Of a stretch of 64,000 bases of DNA, positions 36,763-45,833 are shown in pieces. Made by a program: the position numbers and the translations under genes. The DNA is taken from the NCBI GenBank assembly GCA_963667875.2, contig CAXXGC010000007.1, positions 124,001 to 188,000 on the forward strand. Reading direction: 5' to 3'. Origin of the DNA: JAEXOD01 sp963667875 (GTDB lineage Bacteria > Bacteroidota > Ignavibacteria > Ignavibacteriales > Melioribacteraceae). How positions within the stretch are numbered: position 1 is the stretch's first letter; each line of letters starts with the position of its first letter. Under the pieces are notes generated by a model. It made no database searches and had not been told where the DNA came from. It saw only the letters and a list, made by a program, of their open reading frames with translations.

Positions 36763-37641
36763 ATGATATATAACAAATTTGGCAAATCCGATTTAGAGGT
36801 TTCAGTTTTGGGTTTTGGAGCCGGGGAAATAGGGGATTTTGCAATAGAAGATAAAACTGTACACGAAATATTAAATTTTGCGCTTGATAACGGCATTAAT
36901 TTAATAGATACAGCTCGTGGTTATTACGCTTCGGAAGATAGAATTGGCCGATTTATTTCTCCGCGCAGAAAAGAATTTGTACTTTCTACAAAATTAGGGT
37001 ACGGAATAGAAGGGGAAGCAGACTGGAGTTACAATTGTATTATTAAAGGAGTAGAAGAAGCCTTAAAATTACTCCGCACCGATTATTTGGATATTGTTCA
37101 TCTCCATTCGTGTGAACTTGATACTTTGCAAAAAGGGGAAGTTATTTCGGCATTGTTAAAAACTAAGGAGCAGGGAAAAATTCGCTGTGTCGCTTATTCC
37201 GGTGAAAACGAAGCTTTGTTATATGCGGTTAATTCCGGTGTTTTTGATTCTGTTCAAACTTCCTTTAATATTTGCGACCAACACAATATTAATAATATTT
37301 TTCCTTTAACATTACAAAATGATATTGCCGTAATTGCAAAAAGATCTATTGCAAATGCTCCATGGTTATACAACGAACAACCATACGGTAAATATGTTGA
37401 GGAATATTGGAAACGTTTTACCCAAATGGCTATAAATAGACCTTTTAACTGGTTTGAAACCGCATTACGTTTTACTGCTTTTACTAAAGGCATTACAACT
37501 TGTATTGTGGGCACAACAAATATAAATCACTTAAAACAGAATATAAATTACATTAACTTAGGCCCTTTACCTGATAATGATTATTCGTTAATCCGGGAAT
37601 CATTTATAAAAAACCAAAACAATTGGGTGGGGCAGGTTTAG
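36763..37641 (+). CDS. Aldo/keto reductase
   Basis: 292 residues, slightly shorter than the usual ~320. NAD(P)H-dependent reductase with a TIM-barrel fold. The N-terminal YNKFGKSDLEVSVLGFGAGE is typical of the YdhF/auxin-induced-protein type branch. Catalytic tetrad candidates: Asp 49 and Tyr 54 (LIDTARGYYASED), Lys 77 (STKLGYG), His 115 (DYLDIVHLHS). The C-terminal cofactor region reads GITTCIVGTTNINHLKQN. Substrate unknown. It is a single gene, read away from the surface hydrolase gene. Confidence 0.88.
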   Translation: MIYNKFGKSDLEVSVLGFGAGEIGDFAIEDKTVHEILNFALDNGINLIDTARGYYASEDRIGRFISPRRKEFVLSTKLGYGIEGEADWSYNCIIKGVEEALKLLRTDYLDIVHLHSCELDTLQKGEVISALLKTKEQGKIRCVAYSGENEALLYAVNSGVFDSVQTSFNICDQHNINNIFPLTLQNDIAVIAKRSIANAPWLYNEQPYGKYVEEYWKRFTQMAINRPFNWFETALRFTAFTKGITTCIVGTTNINHLKQNINYINLGPLPDNDYSLIRESFIKNQNNWVGQV

Positions 37642-37909
37642 CTGTTATTAACGGGTGACGCCCACGGCGTCAGTACGGTAAAATTTTTAGGTAATAATTT
37701 TTTAGAACCTCGTAAGAGGTTCCATGTTAGTAACCATACAAAACAAAAACAATCATAACCCCGTCAGCGGGTTACATAAATTATTCAATATGGTTCATAA
37801 ATATTTTCTTTTTTTTACATTGGTCTTCATTGGACTACATTGGAGGACAAATTCCCTTGATCTGCGTAAATCATTCCAATCTGTGTCATCTGCGTTCCAT
37901 TATTATGTT
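37642..37909. repeat. Gap with palindromes and dispersed-repeat remnants
   Basis: Hairpin GACGCC/GGCGTC (37657-37671). Hairpin GAACCTC/GAGGTTC (37705-37722) followed by CATGTTAGTAACCATACA, the same hairpin-plus-motif seen at 17741 and 51982. Further on, TCTGCGTAAATC and ATCTGTGTCATCTGCGTTCC (near 37878) are the kind of boilerplate repeat often dispersed in genomes of this group; this last point is from general familiarity. Confidence 0.5.
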
Positions 37910-38275
37910 TTAAACTTTCGTGCCCTGATGAAAAATAATCTGCCAATTATTATTTTCATATTTCCAAATGGAGCTGCGTTTTGCGATTGATTTTTGACCG
38001 GAAGGTAATGTTGTTATTGTATTAAACAAGGCCAAATAAAATAATTCGCCAAGTTGTTTTGTTGTAAAGTCTTTAATAATTATTTCCGCATCAGTCCCTT
38101 TTATCAAAAATTCTATTACTTGTTTTTTATTATAAGTTACACCGGAACTGCCAATTTCAATAAAATCATCTGCAATAATTTCATTTAAGAAAGTTTCATT
38201 TGTTCTAAATTCATTTTGAACAATTTTAGTTTCTAATTCTAATAATTGTTTTGTTACTACTCCACCTAATTTCAT
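37910..38275 (-). CDS. DUF4440/SnoaL-like small protein
   Basis: 121 residues with the cone-shaped NTF2-like pattern of the DUF4440 family: LLELETKIVQNEF at the start, then FLNEIIADDFIEIGSSGVTYNKKQVIEFL, and the terminal WKYENNNWQIIFHQGTKV. Such proteins bind small molecules or act as small enzymes; no specific function can be given. It starts 8 bp after the stop of the Mrr-type gene, so the two are probably co-transcribed. Confidence 0.75.
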   Translation of the reverse strand: MKLGGVVTKQLLELETKIVQNEFRTNETFLNEIIADDFIEIGSSGVTYNKKQVIEFLIKGTDAEIIIKDFTTKQLGELFYLALFNTITTLPSGQKSIAKRSSIWKYENNNWQIIFHQGTKV

Positions 38276-38283
38276 TTATTCTT

Positions 38284-39195
38284 TTACTCTTCAAAATAGT
38301 CGATATCAATTTTTTTTATTTCATAACTTGTTTTTAATGAAACCCCTATATTATACTCAATCATATAGTTTGCCAATTGGATACCATCAATTAATATTAT
38401 TCGGGGATCTGTTTTATTTACATAAGTATAGGCACTCTTAGGGAAATCTGAAGTTGTAATCATAATTCCCTTTTTACCTTTATTTTCAAGTAAAGCTCCA
38501 CCAAACTCCCTTACTTTTGCAATCGGAACGGTAGCATCATATTTTTTTGCTTGGATATATATTATGTCAAGCCCCAATTTGTCTTCGTTAATAACTCCAT
38601 CAATTCCACCATCTCCGGATTTTCCAATTACTGCTCCGGCTTCTTTTCTTGAGCCGCCGTATCCCATTTTAATTAATACATCAACAACAATATGTTCGAA
38701 AAACCGCGGGGTGCAATTTTTTAATTGCTCAAGTAATTCCGAAACAAGTTCTTCTTTCATAAAAGAATATGATTCTTCCAATAATTCCTCGGGGGTTTTA
38801 GTCACAAGTAATGGTTCTTCATTTGCCACTACGGAATTATTCTTTTTAATCCTAGAATTATTATGCCATTCTAAAAACTCGGGAATTGACTTCAAATATT
38901 TTACGTTAATACTTTTGGGTTGAGATGCAATAACCTGTTTGCCTTTTTCTGTAATATTAAAATAGCCTCTTTTTGATGAGGCAATAAGATTTGCCTTTTT
39001 AAGATATGACGATGCCCATCCAACTCGATTATTTAGAACCTCTTGAGAACCTCCCGGGAGCATCTCACGAATTTCATCGTTTGATAGTTTAAAAATTTTG
39101 GCTATTTGTTCTACCAAACTCCTAAATTGGTGAATTTGTCCATCTTCTAAACACTGTAGTAATGGTAACATTACTGATTGAAAATCTGGTATCAT
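38284..39195 (-). CDS. mrr: Mrr-type restriction endonuclease
   Basis: 303 residues. N-terminal winged-helix Mrr_N domain (~5-95: YLKKANLIASSKRGYFNITEKGKQV) and C-terminal Mrr catalytic domain (~160-290). The PD-(D/E)xK-like active site is visible as Glu 167 (FFEHIV), Asp 199 (GGIDGV) and Gln 215-Lys 217 (QAK). Such type IV enzymes cut DNA carrying foreign methylation. No partner methylase is nearby, which fits type IV. In E. coli Mrr the final motif is also QxK. Two ~78 bp hairpin elements lie upstream. Confidence 0.88.
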   Translation of the reverse strand: MIPDFQSVMLPLLQCLEDGQIHQFRSLVEQIAKIFKLSNDEIREMLPGGSQEVLNNRVGWASSYLKKANLIASSKRGYFNITEKGKQVIASQPKSINVKYLKSIPEFLEWHNNSRIKKNNSVVANEEPLLVTKTPEELLEESYSFMKEELVSELLEQLKNCTPRFFEHIVVDVLIKMGYGGSRKEAGAVIGKSGDGGIDGVINEDKLGLDIIYIQAKKYDATVPIAKVREFGGALLENKGKKGIMITTSDFPKSAYTYVNKTDPRIILIDGIQLANYMIEYNIGVSLKTSYEIKKIDIDYFEE

Positions 39196-39327
39196 AATTT
39201 ATTGTCTTGTATGATTATAATTTTAACTAATTTAAATTAAACAAATATCCTCTAAACTCAAAACATTAAAAAATTATTTTTAATTTTCTGTGTTGAGGAT
39301 TGTTACAGATTTTTACGTTAAAACAAT

Positions 39328-39405
39328 CCCGGTGGAGACGATTTATTAGGGGAAATCTATCTCAATAGAATTTAGGGGGTTTCAGTTGAGGATTTCTCCA
39401 CCGGG
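39328..39405. ncRNA. Long hairpin element, copy 1
   Basis: Perfect 10 bp terminal stem CCCGGTGGAG (39328-39337) with CTCCACCGGG (39396-39405). An inner stem AAATC/GATTT and CTCAA/TTGAG continues it. The left arm carries GGGGAAATCTATCTCAAT, shared with copy 2. Strand and function are unknown; it could be a structured RNA or a small repeat element. Confidence 0.55.
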
Positions 39406-39441
39406 TATTTAATAATTTGTATTTCTAATCTAAACAATAAA

Positions 39442-39518
39442 CCCGGCAGAGAAGATTTATTTGGGGGAAATCTATCTCAATGAATTTAAGGAGTTCTGTT
39501 GAGTTTTTCTCCGCCGGG
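39442..39518. ncRNA. Long hairpin element, copy 2
   Basis: 77 bp related to copy 1. Terminal stem CCCGGCAGAG (39442-39451) with CTCCGCCGGG (39509-39518), one A-C mismatch. The T-A pair of copy 1 is a C-G pair here, a compensated change that supports the stem. GGGGGAAATCTATCTCAAT and the inner CTCAA/TTGAG stem are kept. The element ends 10 bp from the stop of the efflux operon. The remaining bases of the 39196-39528 gap show nothing else. Confidence 0.55.
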
Positions 39519-39528
39519 CAAATATTAT

Positions 39529-40815
39529 TTAGTTCACATAATTTCCTGTAACCTGTTGATAGGTTATATATTTTATTCTATATTCTGCTTTTGTATCTAT
39601 CAAATTTTCAAGCGCCTGCTGATGTATTGCTTTGGCTTCAAGCAAGTCCGAAACATTTACAATTCCTTGTTTAAAGCTATCGTTATTTACTTTTAAATTT
39701 TCCTCAGCCTGTTTTAAAGTTTCCTCAGCCAACGATATCTTTTGGTTTGCTTCGGTTAATTCATTCCAAGCTTTATTAATTTGAAGAACTAATAATTCCT
39801 CGTTATCTTTTGCGCTGTTTTTTGCAATTTCTTCTTTAATACTTCTTTCATTTAATTTATAAGCACCGCCCCACCATTTTGAAATAGGCACACGTACTGT
39901 TCCAAAAAATAAAAGATGTGTACTTTTTTTATCTAACATATCCATATATAAACCATTCACTCCAACTGCTACAGTAGGCAATAATTCACCAAGTGTCATA
40001 CTGCTTTTTAATTCTTCGGCACGTATACTATGCTGCAACAGTCTATATTCACCTCTTTCCGTAACTGCAACATTAGGATCTTCAAAAATATTTTCGGGTT
40101 TATTATAAGTAATTAGCGAATCACTTAATACATAATCCGATTTATATTCAATTCCAATACTTTGACAAAATGCCATGTAACTTAGTTTAATTCCATTGGT
40201 AAGTTTTAATTTATTTAATTCAATTTCACTTTTTTTAAGCACAACTTTTAATACATCGTTTTTAGTAATTAAACCGGAATTGTAAGCGTCATTAACCTGT
40301 ATTAATAAGTTATTTAACAAAGTTTCGTAATCATTTAAGGTTTTTAATTTGTTGGTTAACGAAACTATCTGCCAATACTTTTCTTCCGTTTTTATCAATT
40401 CTTCTTTTTGTGTAAGGTTAAGCAGTTCATTGTTAACATCTACACCAAGATTTGCTAATTTATTTCCGTTAATAATTTGCCCGCCGGCAAATATTGGCTG
40501 CATTGCAGTTACCGTTGCAATGGTTGTTTTATCAAGCAACGAAATCGGCATACCCAGCATATTCATGTTAACAATATTATCATTCGATTTAAAAGAAAAA
40601 GCGTCAGCTTCTATTGTAGGGAAATAATTTGTAAAAGCATCATTTTTTATTTGTTTAGATGACTCAACTTCAAGTTTACCGTTTTTTATTTTTACATTGT
40701 TAGTTAAAACTAAGTTTTTACACTCATTTAACGACAAGTACGTTTGAGCAAAAGTCGAATCTATACAAACTGTCGCCATTAAAACATATATATATACTTT
40801 TATTAAATTTTTCAT
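39529..40815 (-). CDS. TolC-family outer-membrane efflux protein
   Basis: 428 residues from ATG 40815. An upstream ATG at 40836 overlaps the pump gene, but AAAGGA directly before 40815 and the better signal peptide (MKNLIKVYIYVLMATVCIDS, cut after FAQ) favour the later start. The product has the long helical pattern of TolC proteins, with two related halves each ending in a coiled-coil hairpin (INKAWNELTEANQKISLAEE, then LKQAEENLKVNNDSFKQG). It forms the outer-membrane duct for the pump encoded upstream. It is the last gene of the operon. Confidence 0.88.
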   Translation of the reverse strand: MKNLIKVYIYVLMATVCIDSTFAQTYLSLNECKNLVLTNNVKIKNGKLEVESSKQIKNDAFTNYFPTIEADAFSFKSNDNIVNMNMLGMPISLLDKTTIATVTAMQPIFAGGQIINGNKLANLGVDVNNELLNLTQKEELIKTEEKYWQIVSLTNKLKTLNDYETLLNNLLIQVNDAYNSGLITKNDVLKVVLKKSEIELNKLKLTNGIKLSYMAFCQSIGIEYKSDYVLSDSLITYNKPENIFEDPNVAVTERGEYRLLQHSIRAEELKSSMTLGELLPTVAVGVNGLYMDMLDKKSTHLLFFGTVRVPISKWWGGAYKLNERSIKEEIAKNSAKDNEELLVLQINKAWNELTEANQKISLAEETLKQAEENLKVNNDSFKQGIVNVSDLLEAKAIHQQALENLIDTKAEYRIKYITYQQVTGNYVN

Positions 40816-40822
40816 ATTTCCT

Positions 40823-43800
40823 TTAATTTTGTTCAACTAAATTAGTTTCGTGTCTAAAAAAGTACCAATACAATATTGGTAATACTAATAATGTTAAAGC
40901 CATTGAAAACATTAAACCAAAACATACTACAGCTCCTAACGGGCCCCATAATGATGAACCGCCAAGGATCATTGGCACCACACCAATTGCGGCGGCTGCA
41001 GATGTTAAAAATATTGGTCTCATTCTTCTTTTGGCTGCTTGTATTGCGGCTTCTTTAACTTCAATATTTTGATTATATCTTAATTCATCGGCATAATCCA
41101 CTAATAATATTCCGTTACGCACAACCATTCCGCATAAGCTTATTACTCCCGCAAAAGATGTAAACCCAAAAGGATAATTTGTTATTAATAATCCTACAAT
41201 TGCTCCAAGTATACTTAAAGGCATTGTAAGCATTATTAAAGTTGCTGTTTTTATTCTTTTGAATTGGAATAATAGAATAAAAAATATTAACACAATGCTC
41301 ACAAAAAGCGATATTGCCATTGGAGTATAACTTTCAATTTCGCTTTCTATTTCTCCGCCATAATTTACATTAACCCCATCATCAAATTTCATTGTATCAA
41401 TTACCGGTCTTATTTTTCCTATTACAGTATAAGCTAAAGTATGTCTGTCAACATCTACTCTAACCGTAAGTGTACGCTGTCCGTTGCGTCTTACTATCGA
41501 ACCTTCTTCCCATTCCGGGGTTGGTTTTACCAGCTGCCGAACAGGAACTGTAGCAACTAAAAACGGAGATGTTATATATTGATTTTTTATAGATTCAACA
41601 CTATTCTTTTGTTTTTCTTCCTTCATCATTACTATATCAACCGGGTAATCACCTTCCCATACTGTAGTTATGGGAATACCTTTTAATCCCATTGCAATAG
41701 AATATCCAATTGTGCTTTTTGTAAATCCAAGTCTGTTGCTCATGTCCAAATCAACATCTAAATTTACAGCCTCAATCAGATCTCCATAATCGTTGCGAAC
41801 CCAAGCCACACCTTCTACATTATGGAACAAGGCGGAAATTCTTTCAGCTGCATATTTTATGCTTTTTAAACTGTCTCCGGTAATTCTAATTTCTATTGGT
41901 GCCGAAAACATTGACATATCCAGCTGTTTCCATTTTATATAAGCGTTTGGGAAATAATTTGCGTATTTTTTATAATATTCGTCTAAAATGTTATAGGCCG
42001 ATTCTTTTGTATCCGTATTTACAATTAACTGCGCATAATTTTTTGACGGGAAATTTGGCGCATACGTTGTATGAAAACGCGGCGAACTTTCCCCCGTAAA
42101 CGAAGTAACGTTTGTTACACGTTTATCCTTCATTAATTTATTTTCCAAAAACTTAACAACTCTATCTGTTTCTTTTAACGATGAGCCGTCCTGAAGATAT
42201 ATTTCTACAGCAAACTGATTTCTTTCTACTTTTGGGAATAATTGTCGCGGTAAAACAATTGACAATAAAACTGCAATAACTACCGACATAACTCCAACAA
42301 TAATAGCTCCTTTAGGAAATTTAAAAGCGTATTCAAGAGATTTATCATATATTTTTTGCACTTTATCTAAAAATGTCGGTTTTGCGGGTTTAGTACTGTT
42401 GTGATCTTTTAATCCTTTTTTAACAAATCTAAAATTTAAATAAGGAACAATAAACATTGCCACTAATAATGAACTAAATAATGCAATTCCTATTGTAAGA
42501 GGAAATGTGAAGATAAAATCACCTGTTTGACCTGTCAAAAACAGATTCATTGGCATAAATGCTGCAAGTATTGCCAAGGTTGCCGTTAATACCGGAATAA
42601 ATAAATCGGTTGCGCTTTCCCACGCTGCGTTCCATGGGGTTAAACCGTTATCTAATTTTTCAACATGGTCATCAATAACTACAATCGAGTTATCAACTAC
42701 CATTCCAAGCACTACAATTAATGCCGCAAGTGTTACCGTATTTAATTCAATTCCCACAGCATATAATATACCCATGGTAATTGCAATTGAAATTGGAATT
42801 GTAATGGCTGCTATTGATGAAACACGAAGTGGTAATAAAAGCATAGTTACAATTATTACCGAAATTATTGCCATCAAAAACTCAAACATAAAATTATTTA
42901 TTGATTCTTTTACAGCCTGCGGCATATTAGCAATTTTATTTATACTAACGCCTTCAGGTAATTTTTGTGATACTTTTTTTATTACCTTATCAACATCTTC
43001 GCCAAAACTTACAATATTATTACCTGTCTGCATTTCCAACGATAACAAAACACACTTTTTACCATTTGTTTTTATGTACGAATCCGGCTCTTTGTACTCA
43101 CGTACAATTTTAGCAACATCATTTAATCTTATCAAACTACCTGTCGGATCACTATAAATTATTTGTTTAGCCACATCGTTTTCCGAATTGTAACGTGACG
43201 GCATATATACCGGCATTATATATTTACCATTATCAATTTCACCGGCATAACTTACGCTGCTTTCCATACGTAAGGCACCCAAAACAGTTAATGGTCTTAT
43301 TCCGTAGTTTGCAAGTTTTTCGTCTTGTATATATATACTTATTTGTTCTTTTTGAAGGCCGTATCTTCTTAACTTAGAAACAGCCGGATTTTTTCGTAAT
43401 TCGTTTTCCAATTGTTCTAAATAATCTTCAAGTTCTTTATAAGTTTTGTTATCCGATTCTATAGAAAGCAATAAAACAGATGTATCTCCAAAATCATTGT
43501 TTCCAATAAGAGCTAAAACTTCCGGCGGTAATGTACTTTTAAATTCGGCAAGCCCATGTTTTAATTTTGACCAAAACTGGTCTGAATTATGTACATTATC
43601 ATTTAATTCCACCATTACTATCAGCATACCATCTTTGGAAATGGAATACGTTTTTTCTTTTTTTATTTCTTTATAGCTGAATAAATAATTTTCTACTTTT
43701 TTTGCAAGCTGTTCTTCAACTTGTTTTGATGAAGCACCGGGGTAAACGCCAATTACCAGACCTTGACGGATTGTAAATTCGGGAAATTCTTGTCTTGGCA

Positions 43801-43906
43801 TAACAAACAAAGCCACAATTCCAAAGATCATTAAAATTCCGGCTATAAGTAAACTTATCTGTTTGTTTTGTAAGGCACCTTCAATTATATTATTGTTCTT
43901 TTTCAT
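40823..43906 (-). CDS. RND efflux pump inner-membrane transporter (AcrB-like)
   Basis: 1027 residues, the standard RND length, with twelve predicted spans and two large periplasmic loops. The TM4 relay segment reads LGMVVDNSIVV, so the two acidic residues Asp-Asp of AcrB appear here as Asp-Asn. The TM10 segment is VVRNGILLVDY, with Arg where AcrB has Lys. Asp-Asn occurs in other RND pumps, so the pump is probably active. It exports drugs, detergents or other hydrophobic compounds with a proton gradient. Adaptor gene 10 bp upstream, TolC gene 7 bp downstream. Confidence 0.93.
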   Translation of the reverse strand: MKKNNNIIEGALQNKQISLLIAGILMIFGIVALFVMPRQEFPEFTIRQGLVIGVYPGASSKQVEEQLAKKVENYLFSYKEIKKEKTYSISKDGMLIVMVELNDNVHNSDQFWSKLKHGLAEFKSTLPPEVLALIGNNDFGDTSVLLLSIESDNKTYKELEDYLEQLENELRKNPAVSKLRRYGLQKEQISIYIQDEKLANYGIRPLTVLGALRMESSVSYAGEIDNGKYIMPVYMPSRYNSENDVAKQIIYSDPTGSLIRLNDVAKIVREYKEPDSYIKTNGKKCVLLSLEMQTGNNIVSFGEDVDKVIKKVSQKLPEGVSINKIANMPQAVKESINNFMFEFLMAIISVIIVTMLLLPLRVSSIAAITIPISIAITMGILYAVGIELNTVTLAALIVVLGMVVDNSIVVIDDHVEKLDNGLTPWNAAWESATDLFIPVLTATLAILAAFMPMNLFLTGQTGDFIFTFPLTIGIALFSSLLVAMFIVPYLNFRFVKKGLKDHNSTKPAKPTFLDKVQKIYDKSLEYAFKFPKGAIIVGVMSVVIAVLLSIVLPRQLFPKVERNQFAVEIYLQDGSSLKETDRVVKFLENKLMKDKRVTNVTSFTGESSPRFHTTYAPNFPSKNYAQLIVNTDTKESAYNILDEYYKKYANYFPNAYIKWKQLDMSMFSAPIEIRITGDSLKSIKYAAERISALFHNVEGVAWVRNDYGDLIEAVNLDVDLDMSNRLGFTKSTIGYSIAMGLKGIPITTVWEGDYPVDIVMMKEEKQKNSVESIKNQYITSPFLVATVPVRQLVKPTPEWEEGSIVRRNGQRTLTVRVDVDRHTLAYTVIGKIRPVIDTMKFDDGVNVNYGGEIESEIESYTPMAISLFVSIVLIFFILLFQFKRIKTATLIMLTMPLSILGAIVGLLITNYPFGFTSFAGVISLCGMVVRNGILLVDYADELRYNQNIEVKEAAIQAAKRRMRPIFLTSAAAAIGVVPMILGGSSLWGPLGAVVCFGLMFSMALTLLVLPILYWYFFRHETNLVEQN

Positions 43907-43916
43907 ATTTGGCCGG

Positions 43917-44975
43917 TTAATTGTTTGTATATTTTAATATTTTAATAGAAGCTTGATCGTATAACTTATGGTAACCGGAAATAATCACTTTATCCTCTTG
44001 AGTTAAACCATATAAAATTTCCAGATTGTTTTTAGTAAAAGCTCCTATTTTAACCTCTTTTTTTATAGCTTTAGTTAAATTTTCATTGGTTACATAAACA
44101 TAGTTAACACCTTCTTCATCAACCAAAACAGAATTGCTTGGCACAATTAAATTTGTTCGTTTTTCCAATCCCGTTAAATCAACATTACAAACCATTCCCG
44201 GTTTTATTTGCAAATTAGAATTATTTAATGCAATTTTAATATCATAAGTATGCGAAAAAGGATTTGCCATTACTCCAATTTCTTCAATTGTTCCTTCACG
44301 AAACATTTCATCAAGGGCAGTTATTTGAATTTTTGCTTTATTCCCTTTTTTAATTTTACTTATTTCATTTTCCGGAATAGGCACTTTTACAAACACTTTA
44401 TTAATATCCATAAGTATAAAAGCGGGATTTCCCGGAACAGCACTCATTCCCGGTTCAATTAATTTTTTCCCAACCACCCCATTTGCGTTTGCATAAAGTT
44501 TGCAGTCATCCAAATTCTTTTTCATAATTAAAGCATTGGATTTTGCCTGCTGTAAACTTGTTTCTAACTCAACCATTTTAATTTCGGGATAAGTACCGTT
44601 TTTATACATAGGCTCCAAACGTTTATATGCGTCTTCGGCTTGCTTTTGGCTTGAAAGAGCAATTTGGTAGGCGTTTTTATAGGTTTCGGAATTTATTTCG
44701 GCCAATAAACTTCCTTTACTTACATGTGATCCTTCATCAAAATAGACTTTTTCAACGGTTCCGACAACCGAAAAACTTAACGATGTTGTTTGGGAGGCTT
44801 CAATAGTTCCGCTGAACGATATTTGTTCATCATCTGTATTTTTTTTAACCTCTTGAATTATTACACCTATTTTATTATCCTCTTCTTTTTCTGAATTATC
44901 GGAACAGGCGATAAATGTGGTACAAAACAACATACCGGCACTAAGAATAAGATATTTAAGTTTACTATTTTTCAT
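43917..44975 (-). CDS. RND efflux periplasmic adaptor (membrane fusion lipoprotein)
   Basis: 352 residues. Lipoprotein signal ending FIAC with acylated Cys 24 (MKNSKLKYLILSAGMLFCTT start). Lipoyl-like domain halves SFSGTIEASQTTSLSFSVVG (~53-72) with VYFDEGSHVSKGSLLAEI (~77-94) and ANANGVVGKKLIEPG. A helical hairpin lies between them, followed by a beta-barrel region (IKKGNKAKIQITAL). It links the pump to the outer-membrane duct. AAAGAGAAAAT precedes the ATG. Confidence 0.9.
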   Translation of the reverse strand: MKNSKLKYLILSAGMLFCTTFIACSDNSEKEEDNKIGVIIQEVKKNTDDEQISFSGTIEASQTTSLSFSVVGTVEKVYFDEGSHVSKGSLLAEINSETYKNAYQIALSSQKQAEDAYKRLEPMYKNGTYPEIKMVELETSLQQAKSNALIMKKNLDDCKLYANANGVVGKKLIEPGMSAVPGNPAFILMDINKVFVKVPIPENEISKIKKGNKAKIQITALDEMFREGTIEEIGVMANPFSHTYDIKIALNNSNLQIKPGMVCNVDLTGLEKRTNLIVPSNSVLVDEEGVNYVYVTNENLTKAIKKEVKIGAFTKNNLEILYGLTQEDKVIISGYHKLYDQASIKILKYTNN

Positions 44976-45042
44976 ATTTTCTCTTTATTAAATTGAACAT
45001 AAAACGTTATTAGTTTTTTAGTCGATATTTTGGCAAAAAAAA

Positions 45043-45642
45043 TTATTTTTTTAATCCATTTATCATAATATCAATTAAAGTATGTATCCTTGATTCTAAA
45101 TTTGGATATGGGTTATCATAAATAAGATTTTCAGTTATTCCGCGCAAAGAAACAACCAAAACATACGCCAAAATTTCAACATCGCCATCTTCCAAACGTC
45201 TGAACTCACCATTTTTAATTCCCATACGAAAAATCATTGCAATTTTGTTTATTTCCTCATTGTTAAATTTACGCTTAATTTCGTCAACAATTCCCCAATA
45301 TTCCCTTATCTCTCCTCTTACAACATTATATAAATTAATTTTTTGTGTTAAACAGGAAACTGAGGACGTCATATAAGCTAATATTTTTTCGGTTGCTGTT
45401 TTGCACTTATCTACTTGTTCATCTATGTAAACAGTTGCTTCTTCCCCTTCTTTGTTTGCCACAGCTAAAAATATTTCTTCTTTGTTTTTAAAATAATAAT
45501 AGAGTGTACTTTTGGCTTTTCCCGCTTTTTTCGCAATATCTTCCATTGTGGTTTTAGATATACCATATTGTTTAAAGAGATCTTGTGCAGCCCTAATTAT
45601 TGCGCTTTTTATTATTTCGTCTTTGTTAATTTCTTCGTTCAT
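45043..45642 (-). CDS. TetR-family regulator of efflux operon
   Basis: 199 residues from ATG 45642. A longer frame to 45699 would read through the perfect operator palindrome just upstream, so it is rejected. The N-terminal helix-turn-helix is clear: RAAQDLFKQYGISKTTMEDIAKKAGKAKSTLYYYFKNKEEIF, quoted here in part (key stretch GKAKSTLYYYFKNKEEIF). The C-terminal helical domain should bind a ligand. It is first in line before the adaptor, pump and duct genes and probably represses them and itself. Confidence 0.9.
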   Translation of the reverse strand: MNEEINKDEIIKSAIIRAAQDLFKQYGISKTTMEDIAKKAGKAKSTLYYYFKNKEEIFLAVANKEGEEATVYIDEQVDKCKTATEKILAYMTSSVSCLTQKINLYNVVRGEIREYWGIVDEIKRKFNNEEINKIAMIFRMGIKNGEFRRLEDGDVEILAYVLVVSLRGITENLIYDNPYPNLESRIHTLIDIMINGLKK

Positions 45643-45647
45643 TTCGT

Positions 45648-45680
45648 TTTTTCGACCATTATCGTTTTCTGGTCGAAAAA
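45648..45680. promoter_or_regulatory. Perfect palindromic operator upstream of TetR gene
   Basis: TTTTTCGACCA (45648-45658) and TGGTCGAAAAA (45670-45680) are exact inverted copies separated by 11 nt. The site ends 5 bp before the start codon of the TetR gene, as expected for autoregulation. No second copy was seen before the adaptor gene, so the whole operon may be read from this promoter. Confidence 0.75.
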
Positions 45681-45833
45681 TTAACACAAATAAAAACAAA
45701 AAGCAAATTATTTTTAAATTTTTTAATTTTTTTTTTGAATTTATGCGAGCAGCTAAATTAAGCAGATAATTAATGGATATTTCAATAAAATAAATAACGG
45801 GTTAAACCTTGTACAACAATTACCAGCCCGGCA

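Noticed and set aside
37724..37990. 88-codon plus-strand gene
   Set aside because: It runs through palindromic repeats and into the 3' end of the opposite DUF4440 gene; no protein-like features.
37910..39195. Defence island
   Set aside because: Only one restriction-type gene is present; its neighbours are an aldo-keto reductase and an efflux operon, not other defence genes.
45643..45699. Longer TetR protein starting at 45699
   Set aside because: It would translate the perfect operator palindrome; the helix-turn-helix sits at the usual distance from ATG 45642.
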